Notes: a model not told the origin generated them from the sequence alone. Counted from the first letter of the stretch, positions 1 to 10,523 are shown. The stretch: DNA of 64,000 nt from Deinococcus ficus (GCF_003444775.1 NZ_CP021081.1:291001-355000); one strand, 5' to 3'. Translations and numbers: made by a program.

Positions 1-519
1 CTGGGGCAGGCCCGCCGTGTCCACCTGGGCCAGCAGCGCCCGGGCGCGGTGCAGATGCCACAGCAGCAGCCGGGCCTCGTCCGGGGCGGCCTGCCCGAAC
101 GCGCGGTCCAGCGCCGGGTCCGCCAGGATGTCCGGCGTGTCCCGCCACCCCGGGCGGGGGCCGAGGGGCAGCGACCGCGTGGCCTCGTGAAAGTCGGCCA
201 TCAGCCGGCCCCGGGCCCGCGCCTCTGCCGGCGAGCGGCCCCGCGGCCTGCCGGGCCGCCATTCCGCCAGACTCCACAGGGCCCCCTCACCCTCCACGAC
301 CTCCGAGACGTCCCGCGCGGCCGGCCAGCCCAGCGCGGCCACCTGCGCGCGCAGGGCCCGCTCGTACTCCACGTCGGCCCGCCCGGCTCCCCAGCGGCGC
401 AGCACCAGGGGCGCGCCGTCGCAGGTCACGCGCCAGTGCCGGTTCACGCGCCCACCCAGGGCCTCCCCGGCCCGGATGTTCAGCCGCTCCAGGACGTCCG
501 GGGGTGGTGCGCCCGTCAT
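1..519 (-). CDS. Aminoglycoside-phosphotransferase-like kinase, partial (C-terminus off the window)
   Basis: The reading frame runs from an ATG at 519 to the window edge without a stop, giving about 173 N-terminal residues. The N-lobe pattern, with an LVLRRWG strand followed by a conserved E in an EYERALRAQ helix, resembles APH/homoserine-kinase-like phosphotransferases (PF01636). The catalytic HxD and DxD motifs would lie outside the window, so activity and substrate cannot be judged. Its ATG overlaps the stop of the upstream TRIC gene (ATGA), which implies translational coupling. Family assignment is an inference from the N-terminal half only. Confidence 0.6.
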   Translation of the reverse strand, partial: MTGAPPPDVLERLNIRAGEALGGRVNRHWRVTCDGAPLVLRRWGAGRADVEYERALRAQVAALGWPAARDVSEVVEGEGALWSLAEWRPGRPRGRSPAEARARGRLMADFHEATRSLPLGPRPGWRDTPDILADPALDRAFGQAAPDEARLLLWHLHRARALLAQVDTAGLPQ

Positions 520-1172
520 CCTGACCCGTCCGGGAGGCGGCGGACGGGGAGTTTCACCCAGCCCTGCCGGGACACCCAGCGCAGCAGGATCACGACCAGC
601 GCGCCGGCCAGCTGCGTCTGGAAGGGCGTGAGGCCCGGCCGGAGCAGCAGCACCGCGAGGCCCCCGGCGGCGGCGGCGGTGGCGTACAGGTTCTCCCGGC
701 GGTACATGACTTCCGGGACCTCGTTGGCGAGCAGGTCGCGGATGATGCCGCCGCCCACGCCGCTGATCATGGCGACGAAGATCACGCCCAGCGGCCCCAG
801 CCCGAACTTGATCGCGCCCAGCGCCCCGGACGCCGCGAACAGGCCCAGGCCGACCGAGTCGAACACGCTCAGGGCCCGTTCGGCGCGGGCGAGGCGTTCC
901 CCGAACGCGAAGGCCAGGAACGACCCGAGCAGCGCGGTCCACAGGTACGTCTCATCCCTCAGGAACAGGGGTGGGGTCTGGCCGGTCATGGTGTCCCGCA
1001 CGGCGCCCCCGCCCACGGCGGTCACGCAGCCGAGCACCACCACGCCGAACAGGTCGAAGCGTTTGCGCACGGCGAGCAGCGCGCCCGACATGGCGAAAGC
1101 CAGGATGCCCAGCAGGTCCAGCCAGCGCAGCCCCGCTTCCAGGGTCACGGGCGCCGGCAGGAACTCTTGCAT
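516..1172 (-). CDS. TRIC cation channel family protein (YadS/UPF0126)
   Basis: 218-residue, strongly hydrophobic protein with about six to seven membrane segments and the internal duplication typical of the bacterial TRIC/YadS family (PF03458). Two glycine-rich repeats are visible: [12 protein letters not shown] near residue 60 and [13 protein letters not shown] near residue 145. TRIC proteins form trimeric monovalent cation channels; the physiological ion here is unknown. An ATG at 1172 is preferred over a GTG at 1190 because a TAAAGT box ends 7 bases upstream (1180-1185), the leaderless pattern seen throughout the window. The stop overlaps the next gene's start. Confidence 0.88.
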   Translation of the reverse strand: MQEFLPAPVTLEAGLRWLDLLGILAFAMSGALLAVRKRFDLFGVVVLGCVTAVGGGAVRDTMTGQTPPLFLRDETYLWTALLGSFLAFAFGERLARAERALSVFDSVGLGLFAASGALGAIKFGLGPLGVIFVAMISGVGGGIIRDLLANEVPEVMYRRENLYATAAAAGGLAVLLLRPGLTPFQTQLAGALVVILLRWVSRQGWVKLPVRRLPDGSG

Positions 1173-1260
1173 GGCCTTCACTTTACGCACCTGGGACCGG
1201 GTTCCGGGCCGGGCAGGTCAGTTCCCCGGACCCTCCCCTCCACCCGCTCCGGGGGCATGC

Positions 1261-1287
1261 TGGACAGGTGGAATGTTGTGGTATACT
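1261..1287 (+). promoter_or_regulatory. Promoter of rpmF
   Basis: An extended -10, TGG followed by TATACT at 1282-1287, lies about 90 bases before rpmF. A weak -35 (TGGACA, 1261-1266) sits 15 bases upstream, so recognition probably relies on the extended -10. Confidence 0.6.
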
Positions 1288-1377
1288 CCCGGCTGTTGTC
1301 TCGCCCGCATGGCGGGTCAGAGCTTGCCCCGGCAACCCCCCTGCACAGCAGCGCCGAGCGGCCCCAGGAGAGAGAAA

Positions 1378-1560
<183 letters not shown>

Positions 1561-1576
1561 CCGACCCACCCGTAAG

Positions 1577-1601
1577 CCCCCGCCCTGCGCGGGGGTTTTT
1601 T
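1577..1601 (+). terminator. Intrinsic terminator of rpmF
   Basis: A 7-bp stem CCCCCGC/GCGGGGG (1577-1583, 1589-1595) with a 5-base loop is followed by six T (1596-1601), 16 bases after the rpmF stop. Confidence 0.93.
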
Positions 1602-1653
1602 CATGCCGCGCCCCGTCGGGAACCCCGGGCGCACACCGTGCGTAATGCACAGT

Positions 1654-2445
1654 ATGGAATTCACCTGGACCGCCACCACCGAACGGGAACTCAGCGCGCA
1701 GGGACAGAAGCTGGAGGTGCTGGAATACAGCGCCCACCCCATGGAAGCCCCCGTGCAGGGCTACATGCAGGGCCTCACCCGCCCCAGCCGCTGGCGCCAG
1801 CTCGCCATTCACACCACCACCGGCGCCACCCTGGAAGCCGGCGCGCTGCAGTACCTGCGCGGCAACCTGGAAATGCAGGCCGTGTCGGCCTCCGGCTCGG
1901 GCGGCGGCCTGGGCGGGTTCCTGCGCGGGGCCGTGACGGCCGCCGCCACCGGCGAGGGCATGTACAAGACCGCCCTCAAGGGCCAGGGTGTGGTCTACAC
2001 CGAACCCACCCGGCTTCACCTGCTGCTGGGGGAACTGCGCGGCGAGTCCCTGATCGTGGACGACGGCGCTTTTGTCGCCTGCGTGGGCGACATCAGCGTG
2101 GGCCGGCACGTCAACCAGGGCTTCGCGCAGATGGTCGGCAGCGGCGAGGGCCGCGTGCAGCCCAAACTGACCGGCAGCGGCCTGTTCGCCCTGCAGAGCC
2201 CCGTGCCGCCCGAGGAATTCCAGCTGCTGGAACTGCAGAACGACGTGCTGAAGGTGGACGGCAACCTCGTGATCGCGTACACCGACAGCCTGCAGTTCAG
2301 CGTGGAACGCAGCAGCCGCGGCCTGATCGGCAGCGCCAAGACCGGCGAGGGCTTCATCCAGGCGTTCCGCGGCACCGGGCGCGTGTGGCTGTGCCCCACC
2401 CTGCCCCTGCACGCCGGACCGCTGGGCGCCGTCACCTCGCTGTAA
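1654..2445 (+). CDS. AIM24 family protein
   Basis: About 263 residues, beta-rich, with the features of the AIM24/DUF124 family (PF01987): a central [13 protein letters not shown] turn near residue 85, a GEGMYKT stretch, and a late [18 protein letters not shown] segment. In yeast Aim24 is mitochondrial; bacterial members have a TRAP-like beta fold and unknown function. An in-frame ATG at 1645 is the alternative start; neither has a clear Shine-Dalgarno site, and a TAATGC sequence just before 1654 resembles a weak -10. It lies alone between two intrinsic terminators, so it appears to be a monocistronic unit. Confidence 0.85.
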   Translation: MEFTWTATTERELSAQGQKLEVLEYSAHPMEAPVQGYMQGLTRPSRWRQLAIHTTTGATLEAGALQYLRGNLEMQAVSASGSGGGLGGFLRGAVTAAATGEGMYKTALKGQGVVYTEPTRLHLLLGELRGESLIVDDGAFVACVGDISVGRHVNQGFAQMVGSGEGRVQPKLTGSGLFALQSPVPPEEFQLLELQNDVLKVDGNLVIAYTDSLQFSVERSSRGLIGSAKTGEGFIQAFRGTGRVWLCPTLPLHAGPLGAVTSL

Positions 2446-2461
2446 GGTTCGCCCCCGTCCG

Positions 2462-2488
2462 CTCCCCTCCATGCGGGGGGAGTTTTTT
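2462..2488 (+). terminator. Intrinsic terminator after the AIM24 gene
   Basis: Stem CTCCCC/GGGGAG (2462-2467, 2477-2482) with a 9-base loop, then six T (2483-2488), starting 17 bases after the stop codon. Confidence 0.88.
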
Positions 2489-2632
2489 CGTGCCGCTCCG
2501 CCGTTGTGCGCGTGGCCGGGTCCGCCAAACAGCGCAGGCGCGCGATGCCTACCGGACGCTACCTTCCGCGTGTCGCGTGGACGTGCCACGCCAAACGCGG
2601 TGCCCCGTCCGCCACTCCCAAACGGCAAAACC

Positions 2633-3970
2633 ATGGATCCCCTGAACCTTCACAGCCTGTGGCTGGAGGCGCAGGCGACGGTTCAGCACACCCTCGCGAA
2701 CAATGAGTTCGCCCAGGGCGGCCTGCTGATCGGTCTGCTGAGCGCCCTGGCCGTGTACGCCCGCACCCTCCCCGGCCAGCTCTGGACCCGCACGAAGGGC
2801 CGCCTGACCCTCACGCTGGAAGTGCAGGGCGACGACGCCGCCTTCCCGTGGCTGGCCGCGTGGCTCGCCGCGCAGCCGGTGGGCCGCCACCTGCGGCACC
2901 TGGGCGTGGTTACCCGCTACAACGAGCAGATGGGCGGCCAGAACCTCCTGCTCGGCACCGACCAGGACGGCGACGACATTCACGTCCGCCTGGTGCCGCT
3001 CAGCGGGCAGGTGATCCTGCGCTACCGCGGTCACTGGCTGCTCGCGCGGCCCAGCCGAGAGAAACGCGAGGGCCAGGGCGAGCGCTTCCTGGGGTACACG
3101 CACAGCCTCACCTTCCGCATGCTCACCCGCAGCCGCGCCGTGATTCCCCACCTGCTGCGCGAGGCGTACGAATTCACCGCCGGAAAGGCCGACGGCAAGG
3201 TCGAGATTCACGTGCCGCAGTACGAGAACTGGACCCTGGCCGAACGCCGCGCCGCCCGCCCGCTGGGCAGCCTGATCTACGACGGCGGACTGTTGGACAC
3301 CCTGCAGGCCGACCTGCGCGACTTCTTCCGGGACCGCGACTGGTACGCCGACATGGGCATCCCCTACCGCCGCGGGTACCTGCTGCACGGCCCGCCCGGA
3401 AACGGCAAGAGCAGCCTCGTGGCCGCGCTGGCCGGCGACGCCGGACTGAACGTCTGCGTGCTGAACCTCGCCACGCCCGACCTCACCGACGACCGCCTCA
3501 CCGCCCTATTGGGGAACCTGCCCCGGCGCGCCCTGCTGCTGCTGGAGGACATCGACGCTGTCTTCCTCGGCCGCGAGCCGCGCGCCCCCGGCGTGAAACT
3601 CAGCTTCAACGGCCTGCTCAACGCCCTGGACGGCGTCGCCGCCGGCGAGGGCCGCATCACGTTCATGACCACCAACGACCTGGCCGGGCTGGACGCCGCC
3701 CTGATCCGCCCGGGCCGCGCCGACCGCCACGTCCTGATCGGGAACGCCACCCGCGCGCAGGTGGCCGGAATGCTCCGCCGCTTCTGGCCCGACTGGACGC
3801 CCGCCGAGGTGGACGCCCTGGCGGCCGGGGTGCCGGACGGATTGCTCAGCATGGCCCGCGTGCAGGAGTACCTGCTGGAACGCCGCACAGACGCGGAGGC
3901 CGTGCGCCGCGACTGGCCGCAGCTGACGGGCGCAGGCTGCCCCACCCGCCTGAACCTCCTGGCCGGATAA
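2633..3970 (+). CDS. BCS1-like AAA ATPase
   Basis: 445-residue AAA protein. It has one hydrophobic segment near residues 29-43 (GGLLIGLLSALAVYA), a BCS1-type middle region (about 100-240), and a C-terminal AAA module with Walker A GPPGNGKS (253-260), Walker B LLLLEDID (301-308), sensor-1 TTND near 348 and candidate arginine fingers at R359/R362. This order, with an N-terminal anchor, a BCS1_N-like domain (PF08740) and AAA (PF00004), is that of mitochondrial Bcs1, which translocates the folded Rieske protein. Whether the bacterial protein does so is unknown, and no bc1/b6f gene lies nearby. ATG 2633 is the first start whose product begins with the anchor region. Confidence 0.87.
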   Translation: MDPLNLHSLWLEAQATVQHTLANNEFAQGGLLIGLLSALAVYARTLPGQLWTRTKGRLTLTLEVQGDDAAFPWLAAWLAAQPVGRHLRHLGVVTRYNEQMGGQNLLLGTDQDGDDIHVRLVPLSGQVILRYRGHWLLARPSREKREGQGERFLGYTHSLTFRMLTRSRAVIPHLLREAYEFTAGKADGKVEIHVPQYENWTLAERRAARPLGSLIYDGGLLDTLQADLRDFFRDRDWYADMGIPYRRGYLLHGPPGNGKSSLVAALAGDAGLNVCVLNLATPDLTDDRLTALLGNLPRRALLLLEDIDAVFLGREPRAPGVKLSFNGLLNALDGVAAGEGRITFMTTNDLAGLDAALIRPGRADRHVLIGNATRAQVAGMLRRFWPDWTPAEVDALAAGVPDGLLSMARVQEYLLERRTDAEAVRRDWPQLTGAGCPTRLNLLAG

Positions 3971-3973
3971 GCC

Positions 3974-4003
3974 GGGGCCTGCCCCTCATTCAGGGCAGGC
4001 CCC
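3974..4003. terminator. Hairpin without T-run after the AAA gene
   Basis: A perfect 11-bp inverted repeat GGGGCCTGCCC/GGGCAGGCCCC with an 8-base loop starts 3 bases after the stop. No T-run follows on either strand, so it may act as an mRNA-stabilising 3' end or a weak bidirectional terminator. Confidence 0.6.
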
Positions 4004-4014
4004 GCTGCATGACC

Positions 4015-4079
4015 TTGACGGGCGCTGCATACCGCGCTATCTTTTTGCCTAGCAGCGTCCGAGTGGCGCGTTTTTTATC
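4015..4079 (+). ncRNA. Promoter-terminator mini-element E1 (putative tiny stem-loop RNA)
   Basis: TTGACG (4015-4020), a 17-base spacer containing TGCATA, and TATCTT (4038-4043) make a strong predicted promoter. Eleven bases later an intrinsic terminator follows: GCGTC/GGCGC stem (4055-4059, 4065-4069) with loop CGAGT, then G and six T (4071-4076). Transcription from about 4050 would yield a stem-loop RNA of some 27 nt. The element is about 93% identical to E3 (8116) over 54 bases, and the stem change (T in E1, C in E3) preserves pairing as G-U or G-C. It lies between convergent genes and its T-run overlaps the mobA stop codon. Function unknown. Confidence 0.6.
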
Positions 4080-4683
4080 GCTTGGATTCCATCAGTTGTT
4101 CCAGATCGGTGGGCGTGTTCACGTTCCGCAGCAGGTCGGGCGACAGGCCCAGAGGAACCAGATCCACCGTCCGCACCGCTTCCGGCGGGGCCGCCTGCCG
4201 CAGTCGCCGTTCCCCGGCGTCCAGCAGCGCCGTGACCCGCGGCCGCAGTGCCGTGTGGTACAGCGCCCCCAGCGGCTGCGCCCGGCCACTGTCGTCCAGC
4301 GCCTGCACGCTTAGCACGCCGGGCGGCACGCCCGCGCTGGCGGCCACCAGGGCCGCCCAGTACGCCGGGGTGAGCCCGGGCAGGTCCACACCCACGAACG
4401 CCACCCAGCCAGGCGGCGCGGCGGCCAGCGCCGCCTCCAGTCCCGCCAGCGGACCCTCGCCGGGGCGGGTGTCCGGCACCGCCCGCCAGCCGGGCAGGGC
4501 GTAGCGGCCGGGCGGGGCGACCAGCACGCGCTCCGGGAACGCGGCGAGGGCTCCGGCCACGTGAGTGAGCAGCGGGCGGCCGTGCAGGAGCGCGGCGGCC
4601 TTGTCCGTTCCGAAGCGGCGCGACTGCCCGCCGGCCGTGATGGCGGCGGTCAGAGTTGGCGGGACGTCACTCACGCGGGCCAC
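4075..4683 (-). CDS. mobA: Molybdenum cofactor guanylyltransferase
   Basis: 202 residues. The N-terminal nucleotidyltransferase signature TAAITAGGQSRRFGTDKA (residues 12-29) is that of MobA, which transfers GMP from GTP to molybdopterin to form the guanine dinucleotide cofactor. A WVAFVGVDLPGL segment carries the conserved metal-binding aspartate. The start at 4683 overlaps the end of the upstream aldehyde dehydrogenase gene by 17 bases, with an alternative GTG at 4674, so the two are probably cotranscribed. No other molybdopterin gene is in the window. The stop codon is embedded in the T-run of mini-element E1 on the opposite strand. Confidence 0.9.
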   Translation of the reverse strand: MARVSDVPPTLTAAITAGGQSRRFGTDKAAALLHGRPLLTHVAGALAAFPERVLVAPPGRYALPGWRAVPDTRPGEGPLAGLEAALAAAPPGWVAFVGVDLPGLTPAYWAALVAASAGVPPGVLSVQALDDSGRAQPLGALYHTALRPRVTALLDAGERRLRQAAPPEAVRTVDLVPLGLSPDLLRNVNTPTDLEQLMESKR

Positions 4684-6133
4684 TCTGGCGTTCCAGCTGC
4701 CTCAGGGCCCACGCCGCCAGCCGCGGCAGAGGCCGCCCGTACGGCGGGTAGGTGAACCCCGCGGCGCTGAATTTCCCTTCGTGCAGCACCGCGCGCTCGT
4801 GACTGAAGGTGCGGAAGCCGTGGTGGCCGTGGTACGCGCCCATGCCGCTGGGGCCCACCCCGCCGAATGGCAGGTGCGGGTTGGTGAGGTGAAGCACCGT
4901 GCCGTTCACGACCATCCCGCCGCTCGTCGTCTCGCGTTTCACCCGCTCGGTCACGCCCGGGTCCTGCGCGAACAGGTACAGCGCGAGCGGCGCGTCCAGC
5001 CGGCGAACGAGGTCCAGCGCCTCGTCCAGCGTGCGGTACGTCAGGACCGGCAGGACCGGACCGAACAGTTCCTCCTGCATCAGCGGCATGTCGGGCGTCA
5101 CGTCCACCACCACCGTCGGGGACACGAACCGCCCGGCCGGGTCGAACTCGCCGCCCAGGGCCACGCGCGCCCCCTGCGCCACCGAGCCCTCCGTCAGGGC
5201 CTGGAGGCGCTCCACGCTGGCGGCGTCCACCAGCCGGCCGTAGTCCGGGCCGGCCCGCAGCCACGCGCCGTCCCCGAAGCGGCGGGCGATCACGCGGTCC
5301 AGCCTCACGACCAGCTCGTCCCGCCACGCCTCCGGGATCAGCACGTAATCCGGCGCGACGCAGGTCTGCCCGGCGTTCAGGAGTTTGCCCCAGGCGAGCC
5401 GCTCGGCCGTGAGGGCCATGTCCGCGCTGCCGTGCACAATGGCCGGGCTCTTGCCGCCCAGTTCCAGCGTCACGCTGGTCAGGTTCCGTGCGGCGGCCTC
5501 CATCACGCGGCGGCCCACCGCGGTGCTGCCCGTGAAGAAGATGTGGTCGAAGGGCAGGGCCGTCAGTGCCTGCGCCACGGCCGCGTCCCCCTCCACCACC
5601 GCCACCAGGTGCGGCTCGAACGCCGACTCCAGCAGCGCCCTCAGCGCCCGGGCGACGTTCGGGGCCTTCTCGCTGGGTTTCAGGATCACCGTGTTGCCCG
5701 CCGCGAGACTGGCGGCCAGCGGGGCCAGCGCCAGATTCACCGGGTAGTTCCAGGGACTCAGGATCAGGGTGACGCCGCGGGCCTGCGCGCGGATCTCGCT
5801 GGTGGATCCGGTCAGCGCCAGCGTGGACGCCACGCGCCGGGGCGACATCCAGCGCGGCAGGCGGCGGATCATGTGCTGCAGCTCCTCCAGCACGGGGTGG
5901 ATCTCGGTGATCTCGGCCTCGGCGCGGCTCTTGCCCAGGTCGGCGGCCAGCGCCTGGGCGAGCGGCACGCGGTGTGCGCGCAGGGCGTCGTACAGGCGGC
6001 GCAGGATCACCTGCCGCTGCGCGGCGGTCGTCTGCGCGGCCCGCCAGCGCCACGCGCGCTGCCGGTCGAACAGGGCCTGAAGTTCGGCGGGAGAACCCTC
6101 GGGGGGACGGAACGGAACGGCGTTGCCGGTCAT
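4667..6133 (-). CDS. Aldehyde dehydrogenase (ALDH3-like)
   Basis: 488 residues, standard for NAD(P)-dependent aldehyde dehydrogenases (PF00171). Visible motifs are the SPWNYPVNL cofactor-binding segment, the FTGSTAVGRRV glycine motif, the catalytic glutamate in LELGGKSP and the nucleophilic cysteine in NAGQTCVAPDY. The short N-terminus and the NAGQTCVAPDY context match class-3/fatty-aldehyde enzymes rather than betaine or succinate-semialdehyde types; the substrate is not determinable. A GAGGTG Shine-Dalgarno sequence precedes ATG 6133. It overlaps mobA downstream, an association with no obvious metabolic logic. Confidence 0.93.
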   Translation of the reverse strand: MTGNAVPFRPPEGSPAELQALFDRQRAWRWRAAQTTAAQRQVILRRLYDALRAHRVPLAQALAADLGKSRAEAEITEIHPVLEELQHMIRRLPRWMSPRRVASTLALTGSTSEIRAQARGVTLILSPWNYPVNLALAPLAASLAAGNTVILKPSEKAPNVARALRALLESAFEPHLVAVVEGDAAVAQALTALPFDHIFFTGSTAVGRRVMEAAARNLTSVTLELGGKSPAIVHGSADMALTAERLAWGKLLNAGQTCVAPDYVLIPEAWRDELVVRLDRVIARRFGDGAWLRAGPDYGRLVDAASVERLQALTEGSVAQGARVALGGEFDPAGRFVSPTVVVDVTPDMPLMQEELFGPVLPVLTYRTLDEALDLVRRLDAPLALYLFAQDPGVTERVKRETTSGGMVVNGTVLHLTNPHLPFGGVGPSGMGAYHGHHGFRTFSHERAVLHEGKFSAAGFTYPPYGRPLPRLAAWALRQLERQSGPRE

Positions 6134-6231
6134 GGGGAGCACCTCGGGCAGGAAAGGCGGGGGCCGCAGCGAAGGAATTGAACCCAGTCTAGGGGCCGGG
6201 GCGGCCGGCTTCTGTGCGCTGCGTTCCCGGA

Positions 6232-7425
6232 TCAGCCCGGCCCGGCCGGCCCCCGGCCCCGCTGCCCGGCGTACACCACGGCCCGCACCAGTTTCTCCAC
6301 CGGGCCCATGCCCAGGTGCCGCAGCCACCACGCACTCACCGGCAGCTGCGCCAGCCCCACGCCGACGGCCAGCAGCAGCCCGGCCGCCGCGCCCCAGCGC
6401 CCGAACTGCGCCCCGGCGTACGGGTAGAACAGCAGCGTCATCAGCACGCTCTGCGAGAGGTAGTTGCTCATCGCGACCCGCCCGCTGGCCGCGAAGTGCC
6501 GCCACCACCCCAGCCGCCCCTGCGCGGCCAGCAGGCCCAGCAGGCCCACGTACCCCAGCGCGCCCGCCAGCCCGCCCGCCATCCGCACGGGTGTGGACAG
6601 CAGCCCCGCGGCGCGGTCCGCGTGCGTGTTCAGCACCGCCAGCCACACGCCCAGCGCCAGCCCCAGTGGCACCCCCACCCACGCCAGGCGCCGCCACAGG
6701 CGCAAGTGGTTCTGTGGCCGACCGAGCACTCCGGTGCGCTGCGCGGCCACGCCGAGCAGGAACAGCGCCAGCAGCCACGGCCCGTTGTACAGGTTCCCGC
6801 CGATCACGTTGCTCCAGAAGTCCGCGGCCCGCTCCACGAACAGTTCCGCGTACCCCTGCCCGGGCCGCAGGTCCGGCAGGCCCGTGAACCGCGGCCGGTC
6901 AGCCCCGCCATTCGCGTACGACGCGGCCGCCTCCATGCCCCAAACGAACAGCCCGTACCCGCCAGACGCCACGGCCGCCGTGAGCACCGCGCCCGCCCCC
7001 AGGCGCACCGTGAACAGCAGGAAGAACGCCATCAGGGCGTAGTTGCTGATGATGTCGCCGTGCCACACGAACACGAAGTGCGCCCACCCGATCAGCAGCA
7101 GGATCAGGTGCCGCCGCGCGAACAGCGCCGCGCCGTGCCGCGCGAGCAGGCCGGCCGCGCCCCACCCGAACAGCATCGCGAAGATGCTGATGAACCGCCC
7201 GTTCGCCAGCACGTCCGTGATCACCTGCGCCACGCTGTCCAGCCCGCGCTGCTGCCACGGCAGGAACCCCGCGAAGTCCTGCATGTTCACGACCAGAATG
7301 CCCAGCAGCGCCACCCCGCGCAGCACATCGGGCAGCACCGCCCGTTCCCGCACCGGGCCGGCGGGGGGCGGCGCCGCGTCCGGCAGGGTGGGGGAGAGCT
7401 CGGGCGGCTGACTGGGGGCGCTCAC
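6232..7425 (-). CDS. DUF418 family membrane protein
   Basis: 397 residues with about ten hydrophobic segments. The opening [14 protein letters not shown] and the C-terminal [12 protein letters not shown] followed by FYPYAG are characteristic of the DUF418/YeiB family (PF04235), integral membrane proteins of unknown function, distantly acyltransferase-like. The start is a GTG at 7425, supported by a TAGCCT -10 box at 7432-7437 placed 6 bases upstream, so the mRNA is probably leaderless. Mini-element E2 lies just upstream in the same orientation, ending about 29 bases before that -10. Confidence 0.9.
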   Translation of the reverse strand: MSAPSQPPELSPTLPDAAPPPAGPVRERAVLPDVLRGVALLGILVVNMQDFAGFLPWQQRGLDSVAQVITDVLANGRFISIFAMLFGWGAAGLLARHGAALFARRHLILLLIGWAHFVFVWHGDIISNYALMAFFLLFTVRLGAGAVLTAAVASGGYGLFVWGMEAAASYANGGADRPRFTGLPDLRPGQGYAELFVERAADFWSNVIGGNLYNGPWLLALFLLGVAAQRTGVLGRPQNHLRLWRRLAWVGVPLGLALGVWLAVLNTHADRAAGLLSTPVRMAGGLAGALGYVGLLGLLAAQGRLGWWRHFAASGRVAMSNYLSQSVLMTLLFYPYAGAQFGRWGAAAGLLLAVGVGLAQLPVSAWWLRHLGMGPVEKLVRAVVYAGQRGRGPAGPG

Positions 7426-7463
7426 CCGCGCAGGCTAGCGCGTTCCGGGCTGCGTGCACGGCA

Positions 7464-7527
7464 ATAAAAAAGCCGCCCTCGCAGGCGGTGATAAAACCAA
7501 GATACCGTCATATGCAGGGCAGGTCAA
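7464..7527 (-). ncRNA. Promoter-terminator mini-element E2 (putative tiny stem-loop RNA)
   Basis: On the minus strand: TTGACC (7527-7522), a 17-base spacer with TGCATA in the same register as E1 and E3, and TATCTT (7504-7499). Ten bases later comes a CCGCC/GGCGG stem (7488-7484, 7477-7473) with a 6-base loop, then C and six T (7471-7466). The arms differ from those of E1/E3, but the TATCA before the stem, the T6 and the trailing ATTG are shared with E3. This reads as the same element type with a diverged hairpin. It lies between the divergent DUF418 and DUF4385 genes. Confidence 0.55.
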
Positions 7528-7600
7528 GGCTATGCGCCGGATTCAGGCGCGGTGAAGGAAGGCTGCACCGCACGGCCCGCCCCACGTCCTTTACTGCGGC

Positions 7601-8092
7601 ATGCCCAAGTTCGACTACTCCCTGCACTACGCCGAACTGGACCTGCGCGCCCGCCCGGACCTGTACCGCGTGGGCGTGGGCGAACAGGGCGTACTGCTCG
7701 TGCAGCCTTACAAGAGCGAACTGCTGCCCCACTGGCGCTTCGCCACCCCGGACGTCGCCCGGCAAAGCAGCGAAACCCTGTACCACATGTTCCTGGACTA
7801 CCTGGCCGCCGACGACTTCGTGGGGGCAGACATGGCCCGCAAGTTCCTGCAGATGGGCTTCACGCGCGCCCGCCGGTACGCCAACCACAAGGGCGGGAAG
7901 AAGTACGCCGGCCCGGTGCCTGCCGACAAGAGAGGCCAGAGTGGCGCCCACGGCCGTCCTGAACTGCCCCGCACGCCCGAGGACCCGGTGAAGGCCGAAT
8001 CCGCCCGGATTTTCAAAGCGAAATGGGACCAGGCCGAGGCGAACGAGCAGTACGCCGAGATGAAAAAGGCCCACAAGGCGCAGTACGGTTGA
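7601..8092 (+). CDS. DUF4385 domain-containing protein
   Basis: 163 residues matching DUF4385 (PF14328) along its first two thirds: [13 protein letters not shown] at the N-terminus, [21 protein letters not shown] in the middle, and [20 protein letters not shown] followed by a KGGKK tail. The C-terminus is a charged helix (residues 125-160). Molecular function is unknown for the family. The gene is bracketed by mini-elements E2 upstream (opposite direction) and E3 immediately downstream (same direction). No clear Shine-Dalgarno site precedes the ATG, and no strict TANNNT box was found at the leaderless distance. Confidence 0.88.
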   Translation: MPKFDYSLHYAELDLRARPDLYRVGVGEQGVLLVQPYKSELLPHWRFATPDVARQSSETLYHMFLDYLAADDFVGADMARKFLQMGFTRARRYANHKGGKKYAGPVPADKRGQSGAHGRPELPRTPEDPVKAESARIFKAKWDQAEANEQYAEMKKAHKAQYG

Positions 8093-8115
8093 GCCGCCGG
8101 ACTCACCGCATACCC

Positions 8116-8181
8116 TTGACGCCGCGTGCATACCGCGCTATCTTTTTCCCTATCAGCGCCCGAGTGGCGCGTTTTTTATTG
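8116..8181 (+). ncRNA. Promoter-terminator mini-element E3 (putative tiny stem-loop RNA)
   Basis: TTGACG (8116-8121), 17-base spacer with TGCATA, TATCTT (8139-8144), 11 bases, then GCGCC/GGCGC (8156-8160, 8166-8170) with loop CGAGT, G and six T (8172-8177). The predicted transcript is 25-30 nt. It begins 24 bases after the DUF4385 stop and is convergent with groEL. The hairpin and T-run could also terminate DUF4385 read-through, but that would not explain the conserved promoter in front of it. Confidence 0.6.
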
Positions 8182-8232
8182 CCTGTAGATGCCAACCGTC
8201 GGCAGGGCAGCGAGGACGAGCCCAGACAAACA

Positions 8233-8280
8233 GACAAACGAACGCCGCCCACCATGTTCTGGTGGGCGGCGTTCGTCTGG
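8233..8280 (-). terminator. Terminator of groESL
   Basis: A perfect 16-bp inverted repeat (8238-8253 with 8261-8276, loop of 7 bases) is followed on the minus strand by a T-rich TTTGTCTGTTTGTCTG tract. It starts about 40 bases beyond the groEL stop. The tract reflects a tandem CAGACAAA repeat on the plus strand. Confidence 0.88.
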
Positions 8281-8316
8281 GGGCTCAGCGGCCCGTCAGC
8301 AGGGACTGAGTGGACT

Positions 8317-9981
<1,665 letters not shown>

Positions 9982-10011
9982 TCAGGGTGAGGCGGGCCCG
10001 GGGGCGCGGCC

Positions 10012-10299
10012 TTACTCGACGATGGCGAGGATGTCGCGTTCAGACAGGAGGCTGTAGTTCTTGCCTTCCAGGCTGACTTCGGTGCCGCCGTACTTGGCGA
10101 AGTACACAGTGTCGCCCACGTTGATGTCCATGGGGATGCGTTTGCCTTCGTCGGTCATCTTGCCGGCGCCGACGGCGACGACCTTGCCGCGCTGGCTCTT
10201 TTCCTTGGCGGTGTCGGGGACGTACAGGCCGCCGGCGGTCTTCTGCTCGGTCTCTTCGACGATTTCCACGAGTACGCGGTCACCTAGGGGTTTCAGCAT
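10012..10299 (-). CDS. groES: Co-chaperonin GroES (10 kDa)
   Basis: 95 residues. The mobile loop that contacts GroEL ([20 protein letters not shown], residues 16-35) and the roof-forming VGAGK turn are present. A strong AGGAGG site precedes ATG 10299. First gene of the groESL operon. No CIRCE element was found upstream, so HrcA control is not supported by this sequence; regulation may act through the sigma factor that reads the promoter at 10383-10412. Confidence 0.99.
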   Translation of the reverse strand: MLKPLGDRVLVEIVEETEQKTAGGLYVPDTAKEKSQRGKVVAVGAGKMTDEGKRIPMDINVGDTVYFAKYGGTEVSLEGKNYSLLSERDILAIVE

Positions 10300-10382
10300 G
10301 GGGGTTCCTCCTGCGAATGATGTAAGAGTCTGGCGGCGGTCACGGCCGGCGTATCCGGCGCGTTTTCGCCGTTCCGCACGGA

Positions 10383-10412
10383 AGAATACTCAGGCAGTAA
10401 GAAAAATGTCAA
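10383..10412 (-). promoter_or_regulatory. Promoter of groESL
   Basis: On the minus strand TTGACA (10412-10407), an 18-base spacer and TATTCT (10388-10383), about 85 bases before the groES start. The spacer is T-rich directly after the -35 box. Confidence 0.75.
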
Positions 10413-10502
10413 ATGCCCGAAGCTGGGAATCTGAGTCTGTGGCGCTCAAGGTGCGCTGGCACGCGAAATCGACGTATGCCTTCTTCAACTATTGTTTAAG
10501 AC

Positions 10503-10523
10503 GTATATATATCGATCATATAC
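10503..10523. promoter_or_regulatory. AT-rich palindrome overlapping a -10 box before the GGDEF-RHH gene
   Basis: Perfect half-sites GTATAT (10503-10508) and ATATAC (10518-10523) flank 9 bases, in a short AT-rich patch of an otherwise GC-rich region. The right arm overlaps a TATACT -10 candidate (10519-10524) located 45 bases before the downstream start codon. Binding here would be expected to block transcription. The binding protein is unknown; the downstream gene itself encodes a possible DNA-binding tail. Confidence 0.5.

Noticed and set aside
4050..4076. Degenerate tRNA fragment in mini-elements (CCGAGTGGC resembles a tRNA D-arm)
   Set aside because: No acceptor, anticodon or T-arm is present, and E2 lacks the resemblance although it shares the element layout.
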